Position numbers and translations under genes: made by a program. DNA of 64,000 bases from Gliomastix tumulicola. Taxonomy: Eukaryota; Ascomycota; Sordariomycetes; Hypocreales; Bionectriaceae. The notes beneath the pieces are model-generated. The model was not told where the DNA came from, did no database searches, and saw only the letters and a list, made by a program, of their open reading frames with translations. Positions 1-10,550 of the stretch are shown here, in pieces (position 1 is the stretch's first letter; each line of letters begins with the position of its first letter). Location of the stretch: contig BCHX01000001.1 in assembly GCA_001599755.1 (NCBI GenBank), positions 4,092,001-4,156,000 on the forward strand. Reading direction: 5' to 3'.

Positions 1-87
1 GTACGCTTTCGTAAGCAACAGGAGACGAAGAGAATGAGAGGTCACACAGAACGGTGCTAACGCAAGGTGCTTGCTGCTATACTAGAC

Positions 88-1824
88 ATGCCTGGGCCGA
101 AACAGCAGAAAAGTCTGGAGGAGAATATCAGGCCGCTTAGGCCGGTCGATGTGAAGCTTCGCTATAGGAGGGTTGATCGCCTACCCAACCTCCTAGGACT
201 TCTCGCGACTGCGCTCCTTGGATGTGCATTTTGCAAAATGCTCCGAGAAGACCTCATCTCCTCCGTGGCGTCCTGGGGCTTAGATGATAGGGCGAAATTG
301 ACAATCACGCACGTCAAGTATAGCTTTGAAGCCACAAGGCTCCTCAATGATGTCTTAAGTCGAGCAGTAATGTTGTGTATCTAACTTGGAATGCCAGATC
401 CATGCGCAACGTGGCTACAGGTCCGCCACCGTCCTATCACGAACGACCGTCTCTCTGCCCGGTCGTTGTCCTGGATGCGGTCCGTCATTGACGAGAGTGT
501 ACAAGCAAGCCCGCCTACGGATGGGAACTTCTTGCCCACGCGCTTGCTTGACTTGGGATCCAAAGATTCTCCGTCATTGTGTCTGATTGATACAAAAGAT
601 CATGGCGGGAACACGGGAGCAGATTCCTCTCGGAGACGATATGCAGCGCTGAGTTACTGCTGGGGCTCCGCGGAGGAAGCACAAAGGCAACTCATAACAA
701 CCCGGGACACCATCGACGCACGCATGTCCGGGATCGAACAAAGCAGATTGCCGAAAACTGTTTCCGATGCAGTTGAGGTGTGCCGTCACCTCGATATCAG
801 GTACCTCTGGGTGGACGCGCTCTGCATCATTCAAGAGGACAAGGACGACTGGACTCACGAGTCTTTTGGGATGGCCAGAGTCTACTCGAACAGCTTCCTG
901 ACGCTGTGTATACTCCGAGGAAACTCTTGCTCTAGTGGATTCCTCGAACCATCCCATATCCCTCCTACGATGCGGATCAGTTTCCAGTCTCAACTCGACA
1001 GCTCTATAGCAGGAAACCTCTACGTTCGGATGCAATGTCCGCCATCATATTCACTCGATAAGTCATATGGGGAAGCACTTTCATTCACTGAATTGAGGGA
1101 GGCTGCCTGGCGTCGTCGAGGGTGGACACTGCAAGAGGAACAACTTTCTCCTCGAAAACTCTACTTTGGAGACTTCATGGTGTACTATAAGTCTGAACGA
1201 CTCGAGAAGGTGGCCGATAATTCTTGGTTTCTGTCCGGTGAGGTGGGCTTAGTCCCGGCTAGTCGAGCAGGCACCCTTGACGACAACATGGTGTGCTGGT
1301 ATCGATTGATGGGCATATACACCGGGAGGAAACTCTCGTACGAGCACGACAAGTTCCCGGCCGTTTCCGCCCTGGCTAGATCCATCAACGATCGGTTCCC
1401 CGGCCTGAAGGATGTGGCGGGTCTCTGGGAATCAGACCTGCAGAGCGGCCTTCTCTGGACCCGAGCGCAGGCAGTCAGGTTTGAGGAGCAGTACGAACCA
1501 CGCGCGTTGTCGACATACGTCGTACCGTCCTGGAGCTGGGCCTGCGGCTCTCACGCTGTCAATTGGGACTTTGTGACGACCTGTGCGCTCGATAGGAGCA
1601 CCATCGTGCGCGAGTTCATCTCGAATGCGGCCTACGACTGGGGCACGAGGCTTCAATACTATTCTATGAAGGATCCAGGATTGATGCTCGGGCTCCTTGT
1701 TCGTCCACGCCCAGGCACGGAGAATGAGTATGAGAAACTTGGGCTTTGGTACTCCCTGGCAGGTGGTCCCGGGGGAAAGAAGCTCTGGGACAATATTGAG
1801 ATGCAGGACATCATACTAATCTAG
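88..1824 (+). CDS. HET-domain (heterokaryon incompatibility) protein, frame interrupted near the N-terminus
   Basis: HET-domain proteins act in fungal non-self recognition and programmed cell death after fusion of unlike hyphae. The core is clear: YAALSYCWG (about 648-674), LPKTVSDAV, YLWVDALCIIQ and an ARVYSNS block follow the family order, then a WTLQEEQLSPR block and a long variable C-terminus. Upstream in the same frame, 88-381 encodes a segment with the usual N-terminal family pattern (LLGLL...GCAFCKMLRE). An in-frame TAA at 382-384 separates the two parts. Either this is a nonsense mutation, or a 54-bp intron at 367-420 (donor GTAATG, branch CTAAC at 381-385, acceptor CTACAG, phase 0) is removed, giving 560 residues. 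A minimal reading starts at ATG 391 (477 residues), but it lacks the N-terminal zone. The family call is secure; the functional state is not. Confidence 0.75.
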
Positions 1825-2078
1825 CGAACCCGAGTCTTGTGTGTGGTTTTCACTGTCTCCGTCGACTCAGGTTAATATGAATTACGAGGGGAACAGGCTC
1901 TAGAGAGAGTGACCCATGGACTGTCAAATAAGTCACAATTATCAGTTCTGCAGCCCACGGATGCTCGGGATAAATTTCATGACAGTCACCCAAAAAGTAT
2001 TGGAAGTCTGGATATCAATGACTGACAGGTCTGACCGCGAGGCCAAGTAGCCCATAATTTGTGAGGCTTCGAGGACGC

Positions 2079-2180
2079 CTTATTTTTTTTTGGACTTTAT
2101 TGCCCGACTTATTTGAACTTTGTTGCTCGACTTATTTGGACTCTATTGCCCGACTTATTTGGACTTGATTGCCCTGCTTA
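2079..2180. repeat. Degenerate 23-bp tandem repeat, about four copies
   Basis: The unit is CTTATTTGGACTNTATTGCC plus CGA. Three copies of exactly 23 bases start at 2108, 2131 and 2154 with few differences. A degenerate first copy begins at 2079 with an expanded T-run. It lies in non-coding DNA; function unknown. Confidence 0.85.
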
Positions 2181-2323
2181 CTTATGATATATTTGCCTCT
2201 TCCTGGTTTGCCCTTTATCCTACACTGCAAAAATACTCACAGAGTCACGAGGTCGTCAATGCCTGCACCCGAGATCAACAGCCTCCACTCTGGGCGGCTC
2301 ACATTCCCTCCCCTCCCGTATCG

Positions 2324-2382
2324 AAGGAGGAGGAGGAGGAGGAGGAGGAGGAGGAGGAGGAGGAGGAGGAGGAGGAGGAGGA
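2324..2382. repeat. (GGA)n microsatellite, about 19 units
   Basis: Uninterrupted GGA/GAG trinucleotide tract of nearly 60 bases; one strand is pure purine. Apparent poly-Glu, poly-Arg and poly-Pro reading frames through it are artefacts of the repeat. Confidence 0.95.
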
Positions 2383-3105
2383 TCTTCTGCGGCGGCCCCC
2401 CATGAGCATATAAGACGCGAACTACTAGTAATAACTACTAGTCCTTGGACGACGTTGATAAGGGAGGGAACCAAAAAAGAACAGATTAGGCACAAAAAGT
2501 ACCGAGTCCAGCGCTCTGATTGGAGGCCGGGCTTGATTTTTGAGGTCAGAGATGCGGGGTTGGCCTCCTTGGAAAGAGGAAAAGGCCCGTGAGGGGAAAC
2601 TCGACCTGCAAAGAGGGGAAAGAGGGAAAATCAACCCCTCAGTTCCAAAAAGCTTGTATAAGTGCACCAGTTCCGTCAAGGCGTCACTTGGGCTACGTAT
2701 TAGAGAAGAAAGAGGGCGGGGAAAAAAGGGACGGAAAGAGGGGGTTTGGAAGGAGTGGTAGATAAGTACTATAGGTAAGTACCTACGCCCATAAGTAACT
2801 GATTGGATCCCTCTGGCCGTGGCCGTGGCCGAGGGTCCTTTTCTTCGTCCCCGGCACCTTAATGGTTCTCCTCTGTGTAACTGTGACCCTTGCCTTTTAG
2901 CCTCACTCACTGCTACCTTGCCTTGCAGGTTACATTGCTTGGGTAGGTGGTGAGCAGACCTACTATTCCGCCTTGCTTCACTTGCCTCATCCCATGCTCA
3001 CGCGTGCACTCGTCTCAGGACTATTATATATCAGGCACGGACGAGCATGACCTGTACTCTCGACCTCCCTTGATGTGACTATTACAGTCACGCAGACACA
3101 GCGCC

Positions 3106-5564
3106 ATGACAATCCAGGCGACACACTTCACCCCCGAGGTGCTTCTCTCTGCACCTCGCCGCTCAGCTGGCGTCCCCAATTCGACCGGTGACAAGGTCTT
3201 ATATACGGTTAGTACCATGCTCCTTCCTCGTTTGGTCCTTTGAGCCTATCTTCTTCCTTCAATGGACGCTCACGTGCCTCTCCCTCGTCTAGGTCTCGAC
3301 CTACTCCTTCGACACGCACACCCAGACCTTCCAGATCAGGATTCTCAATATCAAGGACAGCCGCTCGTACCTCATTCTGGAGGACCTTGCAGCCTCCGAG
3401 CCGATATGGCTCAGCAAAGATGAGATCCTCTTCCTGAAGAAAGGCCCACGTGGCCAGACGGGGATTTTCTCCCTCAATGTCGCTGGAAGTTCGGGGTGAG
3501 TCAATGGTCGCCGACATTGTTCCCTAACTGTACAAGAACATGGCTGACGCGGGAAGACAGCGCCGCCCAGTTGATCCGCATCATAGACGGCAGCATCTCG
3601 TCCCCCAAGATCAAGCAGATCTCCGATAACAAGGCGCTGATCGTCTTCGCTGCCTTGACTCATGCCAACGGAGACATGTACCGTCCAACTAAGCAGGAAA
3701 GCCCTCGTTCCTCTGCCAAAGTGTACACATCCCTCTTCGTCAGACACTGGGATACCTGGAACACCGAGACCGAGAACTCGCTGTGGCTCGGGACCCTTGC
3801 CAAGACCGACGACAAATGGTCGTTTGACGGCTCGGGATTGACTAATCTTCTCGCTGGCACCAGTCTCAGAAGCCCTGTGCCGCCGTTTGGAGGAACAGGA
3901 GATTTTGACATCTCTGCCCATGGCATCGTCTTCGTCGCTAAAGATCCAGAGCTGAACGCGGCAAGGTATACCAAGACAGACCTGTACCACATCGCTTTCC
4001 AATCCCAAGACTCGAGGAATCCCTCGAAGCCGCAGGTCGTCAAGACAGGCAAGCTGCGCGGGTACAGCAGCTCCCCGGCCTTCTCGCCAGACGGTAAATC
4101 CGTGGTCTTCGCCCGGATGAAGTCCGACCAGTACGAGTCTGACAAACCGAGACTCTTGCTGATCCCGGATGTCACCGATCTGAGCAATGTGCAGGAGTTC
4201 TATGAAACCAAGGATGGCAAAGGCGGCTGGGATCTGAGGCCGGACTGGATCACCTGGAGTAACGACGGTACTGAGCTGTACGTTGCGGCTGATAAGCATG
4301 GCAGGATGGTGCTCTGGAAGTTGCCCGCCTCACCTCTGCACGCTACCAAGTTGCCGGAAGCGATCCATGACCGCGGAAGCGTCATCGAAGCAAGGCCGCT
4401 TGGGAATGGCAAGTCCCTCTTTGTGAGCTCCAAATCGCGTGTCGAGAACTCGGCATACTCGATCCTCGACCCGGACTCGAAAGCCGTCAATGAGGTGTCG
4501 TCGAGCTCGAAGCATGGGAAGTCGCTTGGATTGAGCGAGTCCCAATGCTCAGACCTGTGGTTCACCGGATCGGCAGGGCACGATGTCCATGCACTGGTTA
4601 CGACACCAACCCACTTCGACAAGAACAAGAAGTATCCCCTGGCCATGCTGATACACGGAGGCCCCCAATCTGCATGGACGGACGACTGGAGCACTCGCTG
4701 GAACCCGGCGGTTTTCGCAGAGCAAGGCTATTTCGTCGTCAGCCCCAATCCGACGGGGAGTACGGGGTATGGTCAGGATTTCACCGACGCCATCGCTGGG
4801 AACTGGGGAGGTGACCCGTACCAGGACATTGTCAAGTGCTTCGAGCACTTGGAGAAGCTTGAGTATGTCGATACTGATCGCGCAGTGGCACTTGGAGGAT
4901 CATATGGGGGTTACATGATCAGTAAGTCTTGAATCATAGGGAGCTCACCGATGAGGCGCTTGGTTGCAGAGCTGACATTGGCCGATAGACTGGATCCAGG
5001 GCCACGATCTCGGAAGGAAATTCAAGGCTTTGGTTTGCCATGACGGAGTCTTCTCGACACAGAGCATGTGGTCGACCGAGGAGCTGTTCTTCCCGGAGCA
5101 TGACTTTGGCGGCACTCTCTGGGAGAATCGAGCTGGCTACGCGAAATGGGATCCCTCGCTGCATACCGATAAATGGGCAACACCACAGCTGGTGAGTGAA
5201 GCATCGCACCCATTCGAGGTCTTCGAGAAGTAAAGCATCAATCGAGCTGACGGGATCTCCAGGTTATTCATAGCGAGCTCGATTATCGTCTGGCCATGTC
5301 CGAGGGGCTTGCTATGTTCAACGTGCTTCAGGCTCGCAAGGTGCCCAGCAAGCTCCTCATGTTTCCCGACGAGAACCATGTAAGTGACCCTCCATGGACT
5401 GCATCTGAGAAGACTCGACAGCTGACTCTCGCGGTTTCTAGTGGGTGCTGAAGCCGGAGAACTCGCTGGTGTGGCATCGCGAGGTGCTGGACTGGATCAA
5501 CAAGTATAGCGGGATCGCTGAGGACGGGGACTTGGCGTCGGAAACGGCGCGGCTTGCTGTATAA
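3106..5564 (+). CDS. Dipeptidyl-peptidase V / acylaminoacyl-peptidase-like serine peptidase (S9C), leaderless
   Basis: Peptidase family S9 enzymes cut short peptides using a beta-propeller lid and an alpha/beta-hydrolase domain. Exons: 3106-3207, 3293-3495, 3561-4921, 4989-5191, 5263-5379, 5442-5564; all junctions are GT-AG and phase-consistent, giving 702 residues. The propeller occupies roughly residues 1-430. The catalytic domain has the oxyanion-region HGGPQ, the nucleophile motif GGSYGGY (Ser549), Asp630 in SELDYRL and His662 in ENHWV, so the triad is complete. The closest family pattern is fungal secreted DPP V (shared RHWD, NPTGSTGYG and NWIQG blocks). The first exon starts MTIQATHFTPE with no hydrophobic signal peptide, unlike the secreted antigens, so I infer an intracellular paralogue. 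The start is the only in-frame ATG close to the conserved APRRS segment. Confidence 0.9.
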
Positions 5565-6168
5565 CATATGACGTTTAATTGGCAGTAGCATTTGCTTATT
5601 ATATTCAGTTGTCTTATTGTACAAGAAGAGTCTGAGTGATCGGGGTTTGAGACTATTTTGGTGACGGCCTTGAGGGTAAAACCGGAGTTGAGCTGAAGAA
5701 GGCACAGTTCAGTGCACCTTCCCCCAACTGCAGCAGATGAGGCTGCCACACTGTGCAAAACTGTGATTAGCACTGTCCTTTCACACCGTATCTCGTTGTG
5801 CACCAACCTCCAAAGCTCAAGCTCTATTGTCCTGGGGCTTTCTCCTCGCAGGTCCCCCAAGCAGCGTGTTCGCTCGCGTCACTGCGCTTCCAGACCCAAA
5901 TCATACGACCCCAGCCACACAATTCTCATGGTCTGCCGCAAATAACGTTTGGATAATGTTTCTGTTACGCCTCATACCCGGCCACCTAGTATAAGCGTGG
6001 AAGCTTCTTGCACACGAATTTCGGCGCCCTTCGAGCTACCTCCTCCAACCGGCCGAATTTCCTCCTTCTTCCTACCCACGGGCCGACACTAGGAACGACC
6101 TATCGAGACGAGCACAGGAGAGTCTACCTGAGTGACGCGGGAACGGAGAACCGCAAGCTGGCGACACG
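5565..6168. other. Intergenic region, 604 bases
   Basis: 3' flank of the peptidase and 5' flank of the TAF3-like gene. A C/T-rich stretch at about 6040-6075 resembles a fungal leader. Nothing else is recognised. Confidence 0.5.
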
Positions 6169-7068
6169 ATGCCTCCCCCATCAGCCCTCTTCCACGCCTT
6201 CCTCCGCCCGCCCATCCTCCAGATCCTGCGCGCGACGGGCTACCACTCGACCAGCCCCGCCGTCCTCGACGCCATCACCGACCTCGCGGCGCGCTACCTC
6301 TCGCTGCTGTGCGAGCGGACGGCCGAGCACGCGACGCACCGCCGCGGCGACGCGGGCGACTTCTCCATCCCGGACGTCAGGCTCGCGCTGCGCGACGCGG
6401 GCGCGCTGCGGCCGGAGAAGATGCCCGCGCAGCAGGAGTGGGAGGGCGAGGAGGACCTGCGGGGCGTCGAGGAGTTTGTGCGCTGGTTCTCGGGCCAGCG
6501 AATGCGGGAGATCATGGACTCTGCGCAGGGGGATGGGGAGTTTGACGAGATGGACTATCTGAATGGTGAGGAGCTACTCTCTCTCTCTCTTTTTTTTTTT
6601 TTTTTTTTTTTCGCTTTGCTTTGCTCAGCGGGTGGCGTTGCTTGAGTTCTGGCTAACCGCGATGGTGCAGCTCTCAAGAAGCGACACAACAAGACCTCGG
6701 ACGATGTCAAGTTTCAGGGCACGATCTTGGGAAAGCCTGGCGACACGGGGGACCTGGAGATCGAGGGTGGAGGCGAACTGAAGTCGGTCCATGACTGGGT
6801 TCGCAAGAATGGCGGATGGGTGCCGCAGGACGATGAGCTGTCGCCCGCCACCCTGAACGGCGCCAGTCACACGAGCACGCCCAGCTCCGACCTTAGTTCT
6901 GTCGGAGACGGCCTGGACAGAAGCGTGCCGCCGGAACCAGCGACTGTCATTAAGAGAGAAGGCAGCGACCCTTCGAGCGGAATACTGGACAAGAAGAATG
7001 GGCTGCCAGAGGCTGGGCCCGAGAAGGAGGCTGTCAAGGCCGCCGACGATGCGATGGACCTCACCTAG
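6169..7068 (+). CDS. Bromodomain-associated histone-fold protein, probable TFIID subunit 3 (TAF3)
   Basis: TAF3 pairs with TAF10 through a histone fold inside the general transcription factor TFIID. Exons 6169-6565 and 6671-7068 give 264 residues. Residues about 1-110 match the BTP/TAF3 histone fold: HAFLRPPILQILRATGYHS, a DLAARYL helix, and a DVRLALRDAGAL helix. An acidic segment and LKKRHNKTSDD follow, then a polar, disordered tail ending AMDLT. The 105-bp intron carries a long (CT)n-T tract at about 6581-6611 inside its 5' half. There is no PHD finger, as is usual for fungal TAF3. The stop TAG at 7066-7068 is followed in the same frame by 93 open codons (separate entry). Family assignment is good; the equivalence to yeast TAF3 is inferred. 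Confidence 0.75.
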
Positions 7069-7347
7069 GAGGCAGACGGGCATTCATCACGGCGAAACGA
7101 GCACTCAGCAGATCAACCGCAGACCACACCACCACCAGCTCATGTGATGAGACCAATCACCAAGTTGAAACTCAGAAAGCGCAAGCGCCAGCCCGACCTG
7201 ACGCAATCCGGTTTCGAGGCTCACAGCGATCAACACCGTCGCCTGAATGGTGATGCGTACCACCGGACGAATGGGAATGGATCGGTGTCCCAACATCGCA
7301 AGCCACGAAAATCAACTAAGGCGTCCAAAGGCACCAAGAAAAGATGA
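7069..7347 (+). other. In-frame open extension after the TAF3-like stop codon
   Basis: The reading frame of the preceding gene stays open for 93 codons after TAG 7066-7068 and ends at TGA 7345-7347. Translation is basic and polar (LKLRKRKRQPD; KSTKASKGTKKR at the end), resembling a disordered nuclear tail rather than random sequence. I see no good 5' splice site upstream that would let splicing skip the stop. It may be stop-codon readthrough, a recent stop gain, or chance. Confidence 0.35.
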
Positions 7348-8027
7348 ACGGTCATGCGTCAAGTGGCGAAGGTCTCTCTGCCTAGGGACTACCTAGGTGA
7401 ACAGAGGACTCTTCGTCAATGTCATGGATGAGCTGGCTCAGCCATCCAGTCATGTTAGGCCCCCCAGCACTGGAGGTCGAACCGAGAGATACCCTACTAC
7501 GTCGTCAGAGAAAGTCGGAACTTTGTTCACCACAAGGTCTGTCAAGACAACCAAATCCTTGAAGACAACATCTCGGTGGAAACCCCGAAGGACGAGTAGA
7601 GATCGGTCACACGTCAGCCACACATGACTCCAAGCGGGTAGTGATGCTGAGACACCCTTGTGCATAGCGTCGAGGTCCAAGGAATGCCTTGCCACCTACA
7701 CACGTGCGAAAAGAGGCTTGTTAGATTTATACCAACCCTCAGAGACTCATTTAAGTCCGCACCTACACTATCTCGGCTGAGGAGCACCGTATATAAGTAA
7801 TAAATGACATTTCTACCTCACAAAATGAAAGGAAAAGGCCATCGGCTTGTGAAGGATGTTAATATACAAGATTCTAGCGACACTATTCGTACAGCTCCAA
7901 AGTCTATGAAAGTGTAAGCTGCTGCTTTACAATAATCCCTCGTTATATGATCGGGCCCGGTATATATAACCCAGAGATCCAAGATGTTTTTACAATAGAT
8001 ATACACGCCGATTCGGACTAGTCAGTG
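7348..8027. other. Intergenic region, 680 bases, 3' ends of convergent genes
   Basis: Shared 3' flank of the TAF3-like gene and the PPR-type gene. It is A/T-rich in its second half (about 7790-8000). I recognise no gene. A 76-codon frame near 7397-7627 lacks any family feature. Confidence 0.5.
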
Positions 8028-10550
8028 TCACCTCTTTGCAGGAACAAGCACCTCGTGCACGCCCATCTGCTTAGCCACCGCAAGCAGCGCCTTGTCGACG
8101 CCTGCCCCGTCCTCGGTCTCCGGCCAATACTTCCTCTGCAGATACTCATACAGCGCGACGCCGCGCTTCTCGCCCTCGAGCTTGTCCCTGTGGCGGCCCG
8201 CCCACTCGTCGAGATCCCGGTCGAGGTTGCGCTTCGCCTGAACCATCTGCCGCCGCTGCGGCGCCGTGTCCCAGGATAGTTTTGTAGTGCCGATGACCAT
8301 CTCGAGGACGAGCGTCTCGGTTGGCAGGAAGTTGAAGACCTCCTTCAACGACGTGAGCGCCACGAGGACGCCGCCGTTGTCGCCGACGCGGCGGAAGGTG
8401 TGCAGGATCTTGCGGGCGAGCTGGATGTCCATGCCGCCGCCCTCCTTGAAAATATCCCGGAACTTGGCCGTCTCGGCGAACATGTGTCTGGCAGCTTCGG
8501 CAGCGGAGCCGAGGGCAGAAGGCTCGATGTGGTGGAGGCGGTTGATGCTGAGCGTCTTCCACAGGGCGCTGAAGGTCTGCGGATCGGGCTTGACGCCGCG
8601 GTCGGTGACGAGACGGGTGTAGAGGGCCATGGCCTCCTTGTGCTCGCCGGACTGGATGTACGACTCGAGGAGCTGGTTCATCATGAAGGCGTCGGGACTG
8701 ATCTCTGCTTCTCTAGAGGCGTTCCACAGATCAGTCATCTGGTCGTTCAGCCCGCGCATGCGATAGTTGTCCGCCAGTACGCAGAACGTTTCGAGCGTTG
8801 CCCGTGGAAGAGGTGCGGTGACGGGTTTAGGCGACAGGGCCTTCGTCTTGGTCCGAGGGGGCTGGCGACGAGTCCGGACGAAGTCGATGCGCGTCCTGAT
8901 CATTTCCCAAGCGAGCCTATCCGCCTTGTCCATGTTGTCTGCTCCGCCGGATCGCTGCCATGCGCCGATGAGGCCGTTCAAGTGGATTGCTGCCACCGCA
9001 ACCCCCTTGTTGCGCATGTATTCCACGACGCTGTAGGCGCCATCGAGATCGCCCGCTCCGATGAGTCGCTTGAGCCACTTCCCGATGAAGAACTTATTGG
9101 CTACCACTGAGGGTAACGTCTGCAGCCGCTTGAGATCTATTGTCCCTTCGCTCATCATATCGACAAACGCGTAGAACGCATTCTCGGTCTGATTCGTCGC
9201 AAGGAAGCAAGATATGGCCTGATCGTAGTCGTTGAGCTGCATCTTCTGGCCGAGCAGATCCCTCATCCGTCTGTAGCAGAGCCAAGCGGCCTGATGATCT
9301 TCCGGAGAACTGCGCTCGCAGCGTGCGCGGATGATGGGCAACAAAATGCGTGGGTTCGCGTGCTTCTCCAGAAGCAGGTTGGCCGCCCTCTCGGCCTGAT
9401 CCAAGTCCCCCATCCGACAGTGCATGCGCAATCCCAGCTCCCAGAAGTCATGGAACGTCTCGAGCTTCTCGTCGCCGAGAGTGACGACGCACCGTTTCCA
9501 GTTCTCCATGGCCTTGTCTTCCCAGCCTCCAATAAAGACGGCCTCGATGGTCAGCAGCTGCTGCGCCGGGCTCAGCGCTACCTTGGCCTCGCCCATGTCC
9601 CTGGCTAGCAGGTAGATATGGGCGAGCCGGTTCTTGTTGATGGCCCCCCGCATGGAGAAGACCTGCCATAGGAAATCCCACAAGTCGACGGGGACGCAGC
9701 TCCAGTCATCGGAAAGGGTTGGTCGCACGGCGAAGTACCCCTTGTAGAGCGCCTGGATGTGCGTCTCGGCCAAGCCCTTGGGCGCACGCGAGGCGTTCCA
9801 GACGCGCCGGACGACATTGTTGAAGACTGCGATCTTCTTCAACTGCCGCGATTTCCTGTTGGACTCGGAAATCTGCGGCGGCCTGTTGACTGTCTTTTTA
9901 TCCTCGGGCCTGGGCATGAATTCCCCGAAGTGATCGTACAAGTCATCCTGCATCTCCTTCGGGAGCTGCGCCACCGTGTCTATGATCTGACGGTCGAGGT
10001 TGTCGGTGTATTTGTCCGCATTGGCAAGCATCGCCTCGATGTCGCCCACTGTGCGCATGCGGTCCGCGCCGCCAGCCATTTCGGACATGACCTCGTCGAA
10101 CGCCTGCATCTCCTGCTCAGACCCAATGACACCCTTCATCTCATTCAAGCTGTCCGTGATGTTCGAGGCGTCGAGGCCGCTGAGACTCTGCTCAAAGGAC
10201 CCGTCGTCCTCGAGCTTCGTGCGCTTCCCATTTTCCTGCTCGAAGAAGTTCACGTTGAACTTTGTATCGCCTTGGCTTCCCCCTTCCTGTGGTGACTTGA
10301 ATTGCTCTAGCTGCTTGAGGAGATCCGCCTGGAGCGGCTCTCGTGCGCCCTGCTGCTGCTGCTGCTGCTGCTGCCGAAGCTGTGTCTGCGCTCTTCGACG
10401 TGGTCTTTGGCGACCGGCTTGTGAAGAATAGGCCGCGACCCATGGTTTCGTCGGTGGTGTTGCTGTTCGCTGTCGGATACCGAGGAGACACGACCGGCAG
10501 ATGGTTTCGTTTCGACAGCGAAAGTCGAACAACAGTGGCCGGCCGGGCAT
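8028..10550 (-). CDS. Mitochondrial PPR-type helical-repeat protein
   Basis: Single-exon gene for 840 residues. The N-terminus is Arg/Ser-rich with few acids and reads like a mitochondrial presequence (AAYSSQAGRQRPRRR). An eight-Gln run (about residues 60-67) encoded by CAG repeats follows. From about residue 240 the protein consists of paired helices with pentatricopeptide-like units, for example GDLDQAERAANLLLEKHA, GDLDGAYSVVEYMRNKGV and SGEHKEAMALYTRLVTDRGV. Such proteins bind organellar RNA and govern stability or translation of mitochondrial transcripts; which transcript cannot be told from sequence. The start ATG at 10548-10550 precedes the presequence directly. It is divergently paired with RCL1 across about 380 bases. 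The name of the yeast or Neurospora counterpart is uncertain, so no symbol is given. Confidence 0.8.
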   Translation of the reverse strand: MPGRPLLFDFRCRNETICRSCLLGIRQRTATPPTKPWVAAYSSQAGRQRPRRRAQTQLRQQQQQQQQGAREPLQADLLKQLEQFKSPQEGGSQGDTKFNVNFFEQENGKRTKLEDDGSFEQSLSGLDASNITDSLNEMKGVIGSEQEMQAFDEVMSEMAGGADRMRTVGDIEAMLANADKYTDNLDRQIIDTVAQLPKEMQDDLYDHFGEFMPRPEDKKTVNRPPQISESNRKSRQLKKIAVFNNVVRRVWNASRAPKGLAETHIQALYKGYFAVRPTLSDDWSCVPVDLWDFLWQVFSMRGAINKNRLAHIYLLARDMGEAKVALSPAQQLLTIEAVFIGGWEDKAMENWKRCVVTLGDEKLETFHDFWELGLRMHCRMGDLDQAERAANLLLEKHANPRILLPIIRARCERSSPEDHQAAWLCYRRMRDLLGQKMQLNDYDQAISCFLATNQTENAFYAFVDMMSEGTIDLKRLQTLPSVVANKFFIGKWLKRLIGAGDLDGAYSVVEYMRNKGVAVAAIHLNGLIGAWQRSGGADNMDKADRLAWEMIRTRIDFVRTRRQPPRTKTKALSPKPVTAPLPRATLETFCVLADNYRMRGLNDQMTDLWNASREAEISPDAFMMNQLLESYIQSGEHKEAMALYTRLVTDRGVKPDPQTFSALWKTLSINRLHHIEPSALGSAAEAARHMFAETAKFRDIFKEGGGMDIQLARKILHTFRRVGDNGGVLVALTSLKEVFNFLPTETLVLEMVIGTTKLSWDTAPQRRQMVQAKRNLDRDLDEWAGRHRDKLEGEKRGVALYEYLQRKYWPETEDGAGVDKALLAVAKQMGVHEVLVPAKR

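Larger units (their letters stand above)
1825..3105. other. 1.3 kb intergenic spacer between the HET and DPP V genes
   Basis: I see no convincing coding potential. The spacer holds the 23-bp tandem repeat, the GGA tract, two direct copies of AACTACTAGT near 2422-2444 and three GGCCGT units near 2816-2832. The last 300 bases are the likely promoter and leader of the downstream peptidase. Confidence 0.6.

Noticed and set aside
2120..2413. Poly-Glu, poly-Arg and poly-Pro frames over the GGA tract
   Set aside because: They arise only because the repeat is open in several frames; flanking residues are not protein-like.
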